A stretch of 64,000 bases of DNA. Origin: Flagellimonas maritima. GTDB lineage: Bacteria > Bacteroidota > Bacteroidia > Flavobacteriales > Flavobacteriaceae. Made by a program: the position numbers and the translations under genes. The DNA is taken from assembly GCF_003269425.1 (NCBI RefSeq), contig NZ_CP030104.1:1607501-1671500 (forward strand). Direction: 5' to 3'. Under the pieces are notes generated by a model. The model ran no database searches, had not been told where the DNA came from, and was given only the letters and a program-made list of their open reading frames with translations. Below, in pieces: positions 37,285 to 44,672 of this stretch (its first letter is position 1; every line of letters starts with the position of its first letter).

Positions 37285-37423
37285 ATGAAAATCAAGAATC
37301 TGATATTAATAATTGGAATTTTAAGTAGTGTTTTCGGATTTAGCCAAAACAAAAAATCTAATTGAACTGACTTCAAATCAAGACGCTGAAGAAGGTTGGC
37401 AAGATTTAAAAGATATAGTTTAG
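37285..37423 (+). pseudogene. Frameshifted remnant of an exported-protein gene
   Basis: ATG at 37285 opens a signal peptide (MKIKNLILIIGILSSVFGFSQ) that ends at TGA after NKKSN. A second frame then continues LIELTSNQDAEEGWQDLKDIV to TAG at 37421. Together they look like one gene broken by a frameshift and cut at its 3' end. No left box matching its start (GTTGTAGTGC) is found, so the rest of this cassette is deleted. Confidence 0.55.
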
Positions 37424-37492
37424 GCTTCGGGCTTTATCGCAAGGTCTGTGTATATTTATGAAGTCGCTAAATGCATAAGCTTTAGCCATACC

Positions 37493-37502
37493 GTTCTGGT
37501 GC
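37493..37502 (+). other. Cassette junction before the cation exchanger
   Basis: GTTCTGGTGC at 37493-37502 starts the exchanger cassette. It matches the reverse complement of that cassette's left box (GCACCACAAC at 38488-38497) at 9 of 10 positions. Confidence 0.55.
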
Positions 37503-37528
37503 ACTTGAAAAAACACCGAGAATAAAAT

Positions 37529-38482
37529 ATGATATTATCTTCGATATTGATAATTGTAGGCTTTTTGAGCCTAATTTTTGGAGCGAATTGGCTTGTTGAC
37601 GGAGCCTCTTCATTGGCGAAAAAAAACAATGTTTCCGATTTAGTTATTGGATTAACAATTGTTGCATTTGGTACTTCCGCACCTGAATTAGTGGTAAATT
37701 CGGTAGCTTCATTTAACGGACTCTCTGACATCGTTTTAGGAAATATTATTGGAAGTAACAGTTTTAACTTGTTTATAATTCTGGGAATAGCAGGTTTAAT
37801 TTATCCGATTACGGTTCAATCTTCAACAGCTTGGAAAGAAATTCCTATTTCCTTAATTGTTGCAATATTGCTATTTGTGTTTGGCAACGATTTTTTTTTC
37901 AATCAGAATCCTAAAATTTCAAGAGTTGATGGATTAGTATTATTAGCGGGTTTTATTTGTTTTATCTATTATGTTTTTCGCCAATTGAAACAAGAAAAAA
38001 CAGACATAATTAATTATGAACATAAATCAAATCTCAAAATTTGGACTTTGGTATTATTTGGTGTTGCTGGACTAATAATTGGCGGAAAATTAGTTGTTGA
38101 TAATAGTATAAATATTGCAACTCAATTGGGCATTAGTCAAAAAGTGATTGGTTTAACGATAATTGCGGCTGGAACGTCACTTCCAGAATTAGTCACTTCA
38201 ATTGTTGCTGCCTTAAGAAAGAATAGCGATATCGCAATTGGAAATGTAATTGGTTCTAACATTTTTAATATACTGTTAATACTCTCCATAAGCTCGCTTT
38301 TAAATCCCATAGAATACAATACGAACTTCAACCAAGATTTATTAATCTTAATCGGAGGAACAGTTTTTTTGGTTATTGCAATGTTCACAGGGAAAAGAAA
38401 AAAACTTGATAGATGGGAAGCATTGATTTTATTAAGTTTTTATTTGATTTTTACAACTTATTCAATAATGAAAGAAATATAA
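37529..38482 (+). CDS. Calcium/sodium antiporter (CaCA family, YrbG-like)
   Basis: Inner-membrane exchanger of 317 residues with two inverted repeats of five transmembrane segments. Alpha-repeat 1 is GLTIVAFGTSAPELVVNSVAS and repeat 2 is GLTIIAAGTSLPELVTSIVAA; each carries the GTSxPE signature that binds cation. GNIIGSNSFN and GNVIGSNIFN also match. It moves Ca2+ against Na+ or H+. It is a rare integral-membrane transporter within the cassette array and is flanked by matched cassette ends. Confidence 0.92.
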   Translation: MILSSILIIVGFLSLIFGANWLVDGASSLAKKNNVSDLVIGLTIVAFGTSAPELVVNSVASFNGLSDIVLGNIIGSNSFNLFIILGIAGLIYPITVQSSTAWKEIPISLIVAILLFVFGNDFFFNQNPKISRVDGLVLLAGFICFIYYVFRQLKQEKTDIINYEHKSNLKIWTLVLFGVAGLIIGGKLVVDNSINIATQLGISQKVIGLTIIAAGTSLPELVTSIVAALRKNSDIAIGNVIGSNIFNILLILSISSLLNPIEYNTNFNQDLLILIGGTVFLVIAMFTGKRKKLDRWEALILLSFYLIFTTYSIMKEI

Positions 38483-38487
38483 AAAAC

Positions 38488-38662
38488 GCACCACAACTAT
38501 GGCTATGAGTAATGGCGCCGTTCTCACCTACCCTTTGGTTCCGCTCAGGGCTGGCTTCTGAAAATTCTAGCAGATTTTCAGTTTGGTGTGTAACTGCAGG
38601 CAGGCTTGCCAAGTCAATTGCCAAACCACGCAACTTCTCATGGCCGAAGCCATTGTAGACGA
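38488..38662 (+). repeat. attC-like site 7
   Basis: Left box GCACCACAAC (38488-38497), arm ATGGCTATGAGTAATGGCG; right arm CGCAACTTCTCATGGCCGAAGCC followed by ATTGTAG (ATT at 38652-38654 instead of GTT). The interior contains CTGAAAATTCTAGCAGATTTTCAG, a strong hairpin. Shares its left and right arms with the IS-split site 3. Confidence 0.6.
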
Positions 38663-38680
38663 CCTAAACAAACAAAAATT

Positions 38681-39163
38681 ATGAACAAAATCCGAAGAAT
38701 ACTGAACATCTCAATATTATTATTTTCATTGGTTCTCATCATCCCAATAAGGGCAAGTGCGCAAAATGAAAAAATTAAGAAAGAAATTATTAAAAATGGA
38801 GAAACAATCCGAAAAGCATTTTCAGATGGAGACGTTGAAAAAATCAAATCCCTTCACCATCCTGATGTAATTAAAGCCCTTGGCTATACCGATCTTAAAA
38901 TTGGAAGAGATGAAGTCATGGACGGGCTGGTTGAAATCTTAGAAAATTTTAAACTGGAATTTGTAAAAAACGATGTGGAGAATATCTTGATTCGAGACAA
39001 TATTGCAATCGAACAAACCATGTTTTCAATTAAAGGAACGCCAAAGGCAGGAGGGGAACCATTTATTTTTAACGGGCGAACGGTGGTAACATACATCCGC
39101 TATGACAAAAGCCCAACGGGATGGGCAACCATTAGGGAAATTATCCAGCCTGAAACGAAATGA
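38681..39163 (+). CDS. NTF2/SnoaL-like exported protein (cassette gene)
   Basis: 160 residues from the ATG at 38681; a longer frame starting within the attC-like site is not credible. Signal peptide ends RASAQ. The mature part is a cone-shaped alpha+beta fold of the DUF4440/SnoaL type: IIKNGETIRKAFSDGDVEKIKSLHHPDV, followed by DLKIGRDEVMDGLVEILENF and the strand FNGRTVVTYIRYDKSPTGWATI. Such domains bind small ligands; no catalytic claim is made. Single gene after site 7. Confidence 0.75.
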   Translation: MNKIRRILNISILLFSLVLIIPIRASAQNEKIKKEIIKNGETIRKAFSDGDVEKIKSLHHPDVIKALGYTDLKIGRDEVMDGLVEILENFKLEFVKNDVENILIRDNIAIEQTMFSIKGTPKAGGEPFIFNGRTVVTYIRYDKSPTGWATIREIIQPETK

Positions 39164-39202
39164 ATTTTAAGTTCATCGGCGAAAAAGACAGTCTATGAAA
39201 CC

Positions 39203-39212
39203 GTTGGCAATA
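39203..39212 (+). other. Cassette junction before the alpha/beta hydrolase
   Basis: GAAACCGTTGGCAATAAG, GTT at 39203-39205. The 84-base gap to the upstream gene is too short for a whole palindrome, and no left box matching the upstream cassette (ATTGTAGAC) is present, so a deletion has probably removed most of the site. Confidence 0.4.
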
Positions 39213-39247
39213 AGCTGAAAAATGAACTCAAAGACCTGTATACTTAA

Positions 39248-40000
39248 ATGAAAAAAATCCTTAAAATTTTTGGTGCAGCTTGGGTAATTATAGGAATATC
39301 TTTTTTTCTTTATATGTTTTCAACCTTTAAGGCTAGAGGTTTTGATAAGTCAATTTTAAAAAATAGCCCTAGCATAGAAGTAAATATTTCTGATGAACAC
39401 ATTTCCTTTGTTCCAAAATCTATAACGAAAAGCACAATATTTTTCTTTCCAGGAGCATTAGTTGACCCATTTGCATATTCTCCGTTATGTTTTGAACTGG
39501 CGAAAAATGGATATAAAACTATTATCGTTCGTATGCCTTGGCGAATGGCAACCAAAGGGTATAATTTAATAAAAGAGCAGAATTTATTAACCGATAAGGG
39601 TAATTATACTCTAATCGGACATTCTCAAGGCGGTAAAATGGCGGGGCAATTCGTGTATGAAAATCCAAAAGCTATAAAAAATCTTATACTACTTGGAACA
39701 ACCCATCCAAGAGATATTGACCTTTCTGACTTGAATATTAATGTGCTAAAAATTTATGGTTCGAACGATGGTGTTGCTAGCCCTGAAAAAATTAAGGAAA
39801 ACAAATCAAGATTGCCTTTGAATGCAGCGTTTTTTGAAATAAATGGAGGGAACCATTCACAATTCGGATACTATGGACATCAAATGGGTGATCATGCTGC
39901 CAACATTACGAGAGATGAACAACTAAATATTATTGTAAGTGAAATTTTGGAATTTTTAAAATCACATGTCACGGAACAAAACCAGCTGTCGGCATTATAA
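39248..40000 (+). CDS. Alpha/beta hydrolase (cassette gene)
   Basis: 250 residues with one N-terminal membrane anchor (FGAAWVIIGISFFLYMF), so the enzyme domain faces outside the cytoplasm. FFFPGALVDPFAYSPL is the oxyanion-strand region, LIGHSQGGKMAGQF holds the nucleophile Ser, an acid lies in IYGSNDGVA, and His in INGGNHSQFG. The family is the short YqiA/DUF-type alpha/beta hydrolases, substrate unknown. Its own attC-like end is missing; a broken S41 gene follows at once. Confidence 0.8.
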   Translation: MKKILKIFGAAWVIIGISFFLYMFSTFKARGFDKSILKNSPSIEVNISDEHISFVPKSITKSTIFFFPGALVDPFAYSPLCFELAKNGYKTIIVRMPWRMATKGYNLIKEQNLLTDKGNYTLIGHSQGGKMAGQFVYENPKAIKNLILLGTTHPRDIDLSDLNINVLKIYGSNDGVASPEKIKENKSRLPLNAAFFEINGGNHSQFGYYGHQMGDHAANITRDEQLNIIVSEILEFLKSHVTEQNQLSAL

Positions 40001-40032
40001 AAAAGCGCAAATAATCAAATGGGAATCAACCT

Positions 40033-40544
40033 CTAAGAAAAAACTATTACTGAATTGATTGCTTTTTATGGCAAAGCCTAAAATAATGATATCGGATATA
40101 TTTCTATGTGGGGATTTAGTAGTGGAGATTCAATTTCTATCCAAAAATATACAGATAGTTTACAGATTAAAATCAATTGACCATAAAAACATTAAAGGTT
40201 TGATCCTGCATTTAAGAGAAAATACTGGAGGAAATTGCTGGCCAATATTGACTGGATTAGGTCCGCTAATAGGTGATGGTATCTGTGGCTATTTTGTTGA
40301 CAATAAAGAAAATACGAGAAGTTTTGGAAAAAGCACTACCGGTTTGTCTACTGGTAATGCTCAATTCAAGTTAAGTGATGGTTAGGCAATATTTCTTACA
40401 ACAAGTATTTACGCTGATAGAAAAGACATTGTTTTTGGGGGTTGAATCAGTCCAGATGAAACAATAGATGTTCTCTTTAGTTTGGTTGGGTTACATGGAG
40501 ACGCAGTTATTCAAAGAGCAACCGAATGGATTTATGAACAATAA
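40033..40544 (+). pseudogene. Degenerate S41-family peptidase gene
   Basis: Pieces of an S41 peptidase can be read in two frames with at least three in-frame stops and one frameshift near 40180: ITELIAFYGKA-stop-NNDIGYISMWGFSSGD, then GLILHLRENTGGNCWPILTGLGPLIGDG (cf. DLRGNxGG), then LSTGNAQFKLSDG-stop-AIFLTTSIYADRKDIVFGG-stop-ISPDETID. No start or promoter region survives. It ends five bases before the next left box. Likely a cassette whose front was lost when it fused to the hydrolase cassette. Confidence 0.72.
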
Positions 40545-40548
40545 AAAC

Positions 40549-40673
40549 GCTACACAACAATGGCAATAAATAATGACGCCGTTCCCACCTACCATCCGAC
40601 AAACACTGGACAGGCTTCCAAAATTAAAAGCCAGACCACATAATTACTCACGGCCAAGGATGTTGTGGCAAAT
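40549..40673 (+). repeat. attC-like site 8
   Basis: Left box GCTACACAAC (40549-40558), arm AATGGCAATAAATAATGACGCC; right arm CATAATTACTCACGGCCAAGGATGTTGTGGC with GTT at 40662-40664. About 125 bases. Clear sequence relation to sites 3 and 7 (shared GTTC(T/C)CACCTACC just after the left arm). Confidence 0.55.
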
Positions 40674-40714
40674 TTGGCATAAAGATTACAACAAGACAAT
40701 AACTTGAACGTTAA

Positions 40715-41572
40715 ATGTTTATGAAATGTGGTCATTACTTATTATTTGCAATTCTGCTTTTATGTTTTGTGGCTTGCGACAAAAACGAAAGTGCCAAAGA
40801 AGAGCCTTTTACAGAAAACTTCCTATTCGAAGATGGATTTGAAACCCAAAATAATTCTTTGGAGGAACTCTTTGCTTCGAATGGTTCAAGATGGTCGTTA
40901 ATACAGCAAACGAATCCTTCGAACGCCACTAATGAAATTTCGATTATTAATACTGAATTTTCAGAAGGACAAAATGCAATTCGTTTTCTCGCCTACCGAT
41001 CAGATGACCAATTATCAAAAATTGACATTGAGAAAGGTGGTTTAAATATAGGGACGGGAGATAAAGTGACTATAAAAGCTGATTTCTATATAAACAGCAA
41101 TGAATCATTAGAAAACCTCTTGCTGATCGACCTGGAATGCTGTTCTTGTTGGGACCCAAGTGTTGGAGATAATTATGGTGCAGAAAATCAGTGCCCAGGG
41201 GTTAGATTAATGATGTCTGGCGGTAACGATTATCTCTCAATTGAAAGGGGGAAAATATCAGGAACCACACTACAGCAAACGAATTTTGCCTTTCCTAGAA
41301 ACCAATGGGTATCAGTTCAATGGGAAATGACCCTATCAGCTAATGAAAATGGTCTTAATAGATTACTTATTGATGGAACTGAGGTTCTGAATGTGAGCGC
41401 TATGAATATGCCAAACGCACAAATTTTCAAAGACAGATTTGCAAACGAAGGAATTGATTTCACTTTGAAAGAGCCTACCATCTACGAGCGCGTACAAATT
41501 GGGGCAACTGCTAATCCAACCGCTGGGAATATCGAATTGTTTGTTGATAATTTTTCACTTAGCGTAGATTAA
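40715..41572 (+). CDS. Lipoprotein with a lectin/glucanase-like jelly-roll domain (cassette gene)
   Basis: 285 residues with a lipobox (LLCFVAC, Cys21). The mature part has alternating beta strands: FLFEDGFET, NEISIINTEFSEGQNAIRF, KVTIKADFYINS, WVSVQWEMTLS, RLLIDGTEVLNVS, YERVQIGATANPTAGNIELFVDNFSLS. The layout matches polysaccharide-lyase or concanavalin-like sandwich domains. A four-cysteine group (ECCSCWDPS...QCPG) may form disulfides. No catalytic residues can be assigned. Surface carbohydrate binding is a reasonable guess. Confidence 0.65.
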   Translation: MFMKCGHYLLFAILLLCFVACDKNESAKEEPFTENFLFEDGFETQNNSLEELFASNGSRWSLIQQTNPSNATNEISIINTEFSEGQNAIRFLAYRSDDQLSKIDIEKGGLNIGTGDKVTIKADFYINSNESLENLLLIDLECCSCWDPSVGDNYGAENQCPGVRLMMSGGNDYLSIERGKISGTTLQQTNFAFPRNQWVSVQWEMTLSANENGLNRLLIDGTEVLNVSAMNMPNAQIFKDRFANEGIDFTLKEPTIYERVQIGATANPTAGNIELFVDNFSLSVD

Positions 41573-41639
41573 AATGGGCTACGAGAAAACCTAAATATAG
41601 TGCGCCCCTTTGGGCAAAATCCAAAGGTCTGCATATGTT

Positions 41640-41790
41640 TATAAAGTTCCTAAATCTTATAAATTCAACTAATGCCTATTCCAACATTGCTCATGAATGT
41701 CGATACCGATAAATAGCTTTGGTAGGGAATTTTGTTGAGATTCCATATCGTTTAGATTTAAAGCACTTTAAAGATGCTCGGACCAATTGC
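41640..41790 (-). mobile_element. Remnant of a second IS110-family element
   Basis: A 25-codon frame on the minus strand (41746 to 41669) begins MESQQNSLPKLFIGIDIHEQ, matching the first residues of the IS110 transposase (PKLFIGIDIHKR), and stops at once. The sequence beyond its start (TTTAGATTTAAAGCACTTTAAAGATGCTC) resembles the transposase leader of the full element. It shows that an IS110 element has inserted in this array more than once. Confidence 0.65.
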
Positions 41791-41836
41791 TTTTTAGCGA
41801 TGCCAAAAAAGAGCACAAGTCTCTGCTAACACCGTA

Positions 41837-41950
41837 TTTTCTGTATTCTTGGAAAATCCCCAAATTTTTAAATTATGTTAATAGAGAAAGGGGAAATAAT
41901 TTTATAATTTACATGCCACGTGCTATACAAGTAGCCGCTGTAATACATTT
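41837..41950 (+). repeat. Possible degraded attC-like site 9
   Basis: CTGCTAACACCGTATTTTCTG on the left and TGCCACGTGCTATACAAGTAGCCGCTGTAATAC on the right, with an AT-rich middle. Boxes are weak (GCT at 41937 instead of GTT) and no matching cassette start is found. It may be the last site of the array. Confidence 0.3.
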
Positions 41951-41983
41951 AAAAATTAAGCCCTGAAAAAGCAAAAGTCATTT

Positions 41984-42436
41984 ATGAAGCAGATAATTAT
42001 TCTCACGACAATACTATGTTTTCTTTTAAGCTTCTGTGTTCAAGGACAAAACAAAAAGGACTCTTTAGAAATAAAGCAAGCAGCACTTGACTACATTGAA
42101 TCACAGCATAATGTAAAGGCTGAACAATTTGAACGTTCCGCCCATCCAAGAATGGTTAAAAGGACTTTTTGGACAAACAAAATAACAGGAAAGGAATATT
42201 TGAGGGAAACTTTTACTGATGCAATGGTACTGCTTGCGGAAACTTACAATCAAAAAGGAGATAAATTTCCAGAGAACCCAAAAAAGGAAGTCATCATTCT
42301 GGATATTTTTGATAAAACAGCTTCGGTGAAACTTATAGCGGATGATTGGATAGATTATATGCACATTGTAAAACTAAATGGCAAATGGCAAATTGTAAAT
42401 GTGCTTTGGCAATTCAACAATTCTAAAAAACACTAG
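41984..42436 (+). CDS. Putative lumazine-binding-type NTF2-like protein
   Basis: 150 residues with a signal peptide (MKQIIILTTILCFLLSFCVQGQ). The mature part follows the NTF2-like/putative lumazine-binding pattern: KDSLEIKQAALDYIESQHN, HPRMVKRTFWTNKITGKEYLRE and a final KLIADDWIDYMHIVKLNGKWQIVNVLWQ. Such proteins are small ligand-binding cones; function unknown. It is the last gene that may belong to the array. Confidence 0.75.
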   Translation: MKQIIILTTILCFLLSFCVQGQNKKDSLEIKQAALDYIESQHNVKAEQFERSAHPRMVKRTFWTNKITGKEYLRETFTDAMVLLAETYNQKGDKFPENPKKEVIILDIFDKTASVKLIADDWIDYMHIVKLNGKWQIVNVLWQFNNSKKH

Positions 42437-42517
42437 TTGATAGAAAATATTGGCCATAGAATTTAGAGTTATCTTTTTCACTGTTTTTAGACATCATCCA
42501 AATTATAAAATACACCT

Positions 42518-43027
42518 ATGAAAAATAAAACCCTTATCATTTTTTTCACTACCGTAATACTGTTTATAGCAGGATGTAAAGAAACAACAGATGAAAAACC
42601 AATATTACAAACGAATGAAACAAATAAGTTCGAAAAAGAAAAAAAAGCAATCTTGACAACACTGAATGAAGAAACCAAAGCTGCTTTTCAAAGAGATTAT
42701 GATACCTGGAAGAGTAAATGGGTACAGGATCCGAACATCACAAAAACATACATCAATTTTGCGGATAGTAGTTTTTCAGAATCTGTTGGCTGGGAAGAGA
42801 TAAGCGGTTTTGTACAAAATTATTTTGATGAACATCCTGAACCAGAACCCATTCCAAAGCTACTTAATGCCATAAATGTGAGCCTTTATAAAAATGGTGC
42901 TTGGGTGTTTTACGAACAACAAGATTCCTTACGTGGACTTAAAAGGGAAACGAGATTAATGGAGAAGATAGATGGCGAATGGAAAATTGCAGGGATGCAA
43001 ACTACTATATATGGATTTAAAAATTAG
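42518..43027 (+). CDS. Lipoprotein with an NTF2/SnoaL-like domain
   Basis: 169 residues with a lipobox (LFIAGC, Cys20). ILTTLNEETKAAFQRDYDTWKSKWVQDPN is the first helix of DUF4440/SnoaL-like domains, followed by VQNYFDEHPEPEPIPK, AWVFYEQQD and TRLMEKIDGEWKIAGMQTTIYG. Probably binds a small ligand in the envelope. It lies 81 bases after the gene at 41984 with no palindrome in between. Confidence 0.72.
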   Translation: MKNKTLIIFFTTVILFIAGCKETTDEKPILQTNETNKFEKEKKAILTTLNEETKAAFQRDYDTWKSKWVQDPNITKTYINFADSSFSESVGWEEISGFVQNYFDEHPEPEPIPKLLNAINVSLYKNGAWVFYEQQDSLRGLKRETRLMEKIDGEWKIAGMQTTIYGFKN

Positions 43028-43082
43028 AAAAAAGGTTTCTGAAAATATTCCCTAAACTTACGTTCAATTTATCCTATATAAA

Positions 43083-43427
43083 ATGAAAAAATTGGCCTTA
43101 CTTGCTTTTCTGGTTATCTTATTCCAAAGTTGTTATACCTATAGAAACGTAAGTGTCTCAGAAATTAAAAAAGGAAAAACTTACGAAATAACCCTTAAAA
43201 ATGGTCAAAGTTTTGAATCAACATGCCAAGAGGTAAACGAACGGAACATTGGACTGTTGATAAATGGGAGGATAATGAAATTATCCACTTCTAAAATTGA
43301 GACGGCCAAACGAAAAAAACTATCTGCTATAAAATTAGCAGGTGGTTTATCGCTTGCAGCAATAGGTGCGGCGCTATTAATCAAGAATGGGGATAAGAAC
43401 ACATTTCTTGAACAAATAACGGACTAA
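43083..43427 (+). CDS. Small envelope lipoprotein
   Basis: 114 residues with a lipobox (LFQSC, Cys17 in LVILFQSCYTYR). The mature part has the strands YEITLKNGQSFESTCQEVNERNIGLLINGRIMKLS, as in proteins with a small Sm-like beta fold, then one hydrophobic helix (LAGGLSLAAIGAALLI). Function unknown. It is 55 bases after the NTF2-like lipoprotein and probably shares its transcript. Confidence 0.6.
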   Translation: MKKLALLAFLVILFQSCYTYRNVSVSEIKKGKTYEITLKNGQSFESTCQEVNERNIGLLINGRIMKLSTSKIETAKRKKLSAIKLAGGLSLAAIGAALLIKNGDKNTFLEQITD

Positions 43428-43548
43428 CATGTAATTCTGAAATCCGCTATCTCAACTATTTAATAGAGATCATAAAGGATAACAATGTACTGTTGCGCTC
43501 TAAAAAGTTTAAGTATTATTTTTAAACTGGACAAAACCTAAGCTCTAA

Positions 43549-44610
43549 ATGTCAAATCTTTTGCTTATAGTTTCAGGAATCGGTGCCGTTCAATGCATCC
43601 TATTTGTCCTATTGATTTCAATCAAAAAAAGACGGGGGTTATCTGATTGGATTTTGGCTGTTTGGTTCTGTATCTTCTTTGCCCATTTGCTTGTAGGTAT
43701 TTTTAACGAAGTAGATCCAACGCATATAACCAATATATTTATTATGAGCATTGGTTTCTTGCACGGGCCCATGTTTCTTGTATATACCAAATCCGTATTT
43801 GAACATCGTTTTCCTAAAATTGATTTAGTCCATTTTGCCGCTTTTTTAGGCTTTACGATTATAGGCTTTTTTATATCTAGTACATTTGAAACAAAGTGGG
43901 AAATAATTGTTCTCCTATTTAAATTGATTTCTTTAAGTATTTACCCTATCTATATCTTATTTTATTATAAAAAAGAACACCAAGCTTTTGGTAAAAGCGC
44001 ATCTAAATTTGATCGGCATGGGCTGTCTTGGATAAAGGTTGTTGCCATTCTGTTTCTTCTAAGTTTAGCAATAAGTCTAATACGATTAGCTATTGAGCTT
44101 TTGGTAGGTGTTGCGTATTTTGAACTTTGGGATTTGTTGAGATATGTTGTTCTAGTGACAATCATTGGCTTTTTTGGTTTAAAATATGGAATGGTCTACA
44201 AGCCTGAAATATTACCCAATTCAGGCAGGGAAAAATACGTGTATAGCCCATTAAAGAAAAGTACGGTCGCTACAATCAGTAAAAATATAAATGACTTTTT
44301 CAAAGAGAGCAGCATTTATTTACGGTCAGATTTTTCATTGGCGCTATTATCAGAAAGATTGGGTATTCCCAAACATCATCTTTCTCAGGTCATCAACTCT
44401 GAAATGAGCATAACATTTTATGAGTTGGTAAATACCAAAAGAGTTGAATATGCAATGTTCAGGATACGCGAAGGGGGTAGTTTAAATATTTCTCTCGAAG
44501 GCCTTGGTTATGAATGCGGTTTCAATTCCAAATCAGCTTTCTTTCAAAATTTTAAAAAAATTACGGGCAAGACCCCGGGTCAATTCAAAAAAGAAATTAG
44601 TACGGATTAA
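43549..44610 (+). CDS. AraC-family transcriptional regulator with a membrane-spanning N-terminus
   Basis: 353 residues. The first ~220 form seven transmembrane helices (start MSNLLLIVSGIGAVQCILFVLL), the sensor type often found in Bacteroidota. The rest is a two-helix-turn-helix AraC DNA-binding domain: DFSLALLSERLGIPKHHLSQVINSEM and LEGLGYECGFNSKSAFFQNFKKITGKTPGQFKKE. It probably senses a membrane or exported signal and binds DNA from the cytoplasmic face. Targets unknown; the next gene, 62 bases downstream, is a candidate. Confidence 0.88.
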   Translation: MSNLLLIVSGIGAVQCILFVLLISIKKRRGLSDWILAVWFCIFFAHLLVGIFNEVDPTHITNIFIMSIGFLHGPMFLVYTKSVFEHRFPKIDLVHFAAFLGFTIIGFFISSTFETKWEIIVLLFKLISLSIYPIYILFYYKKEHQAFGKSASKFDRHGLSWIKVVAILFLLSLAISLIRLAIELLVGVAYFELWDLLRYVVLVTIIGFFGLKYGMVYKPEILPNSGREKYVYSPLKKSTVATISKNINDFFKESSIYLRSDFSLALLSERLGIPKHHLSQVINSEMSITFYELVNTKRVEYAMFRIREGGSLNISLEGLGYECGFNSKSAFFQNFKKITGKTPGQFKKEISTD

Positions 44611-44672
44611 TTGAGAGATTCCCGTGTCTCTTCTAGATTCTGTTATTTGTAGCCATAATAGAATTAATCCAT

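Noticed and set aside
37529-41572. Genes of this stretch as one operon
   Set aside because: They are separated by palindromic sites and pseudogenes of 85-700 bases, and have unrelated functions.
29230-41960. Reading the island as a prophage or conjugative element
   Set aside because: No structural, replication, relaxase or transfer genes are present; the genes are single metabolic or unknown functions in one orientation.
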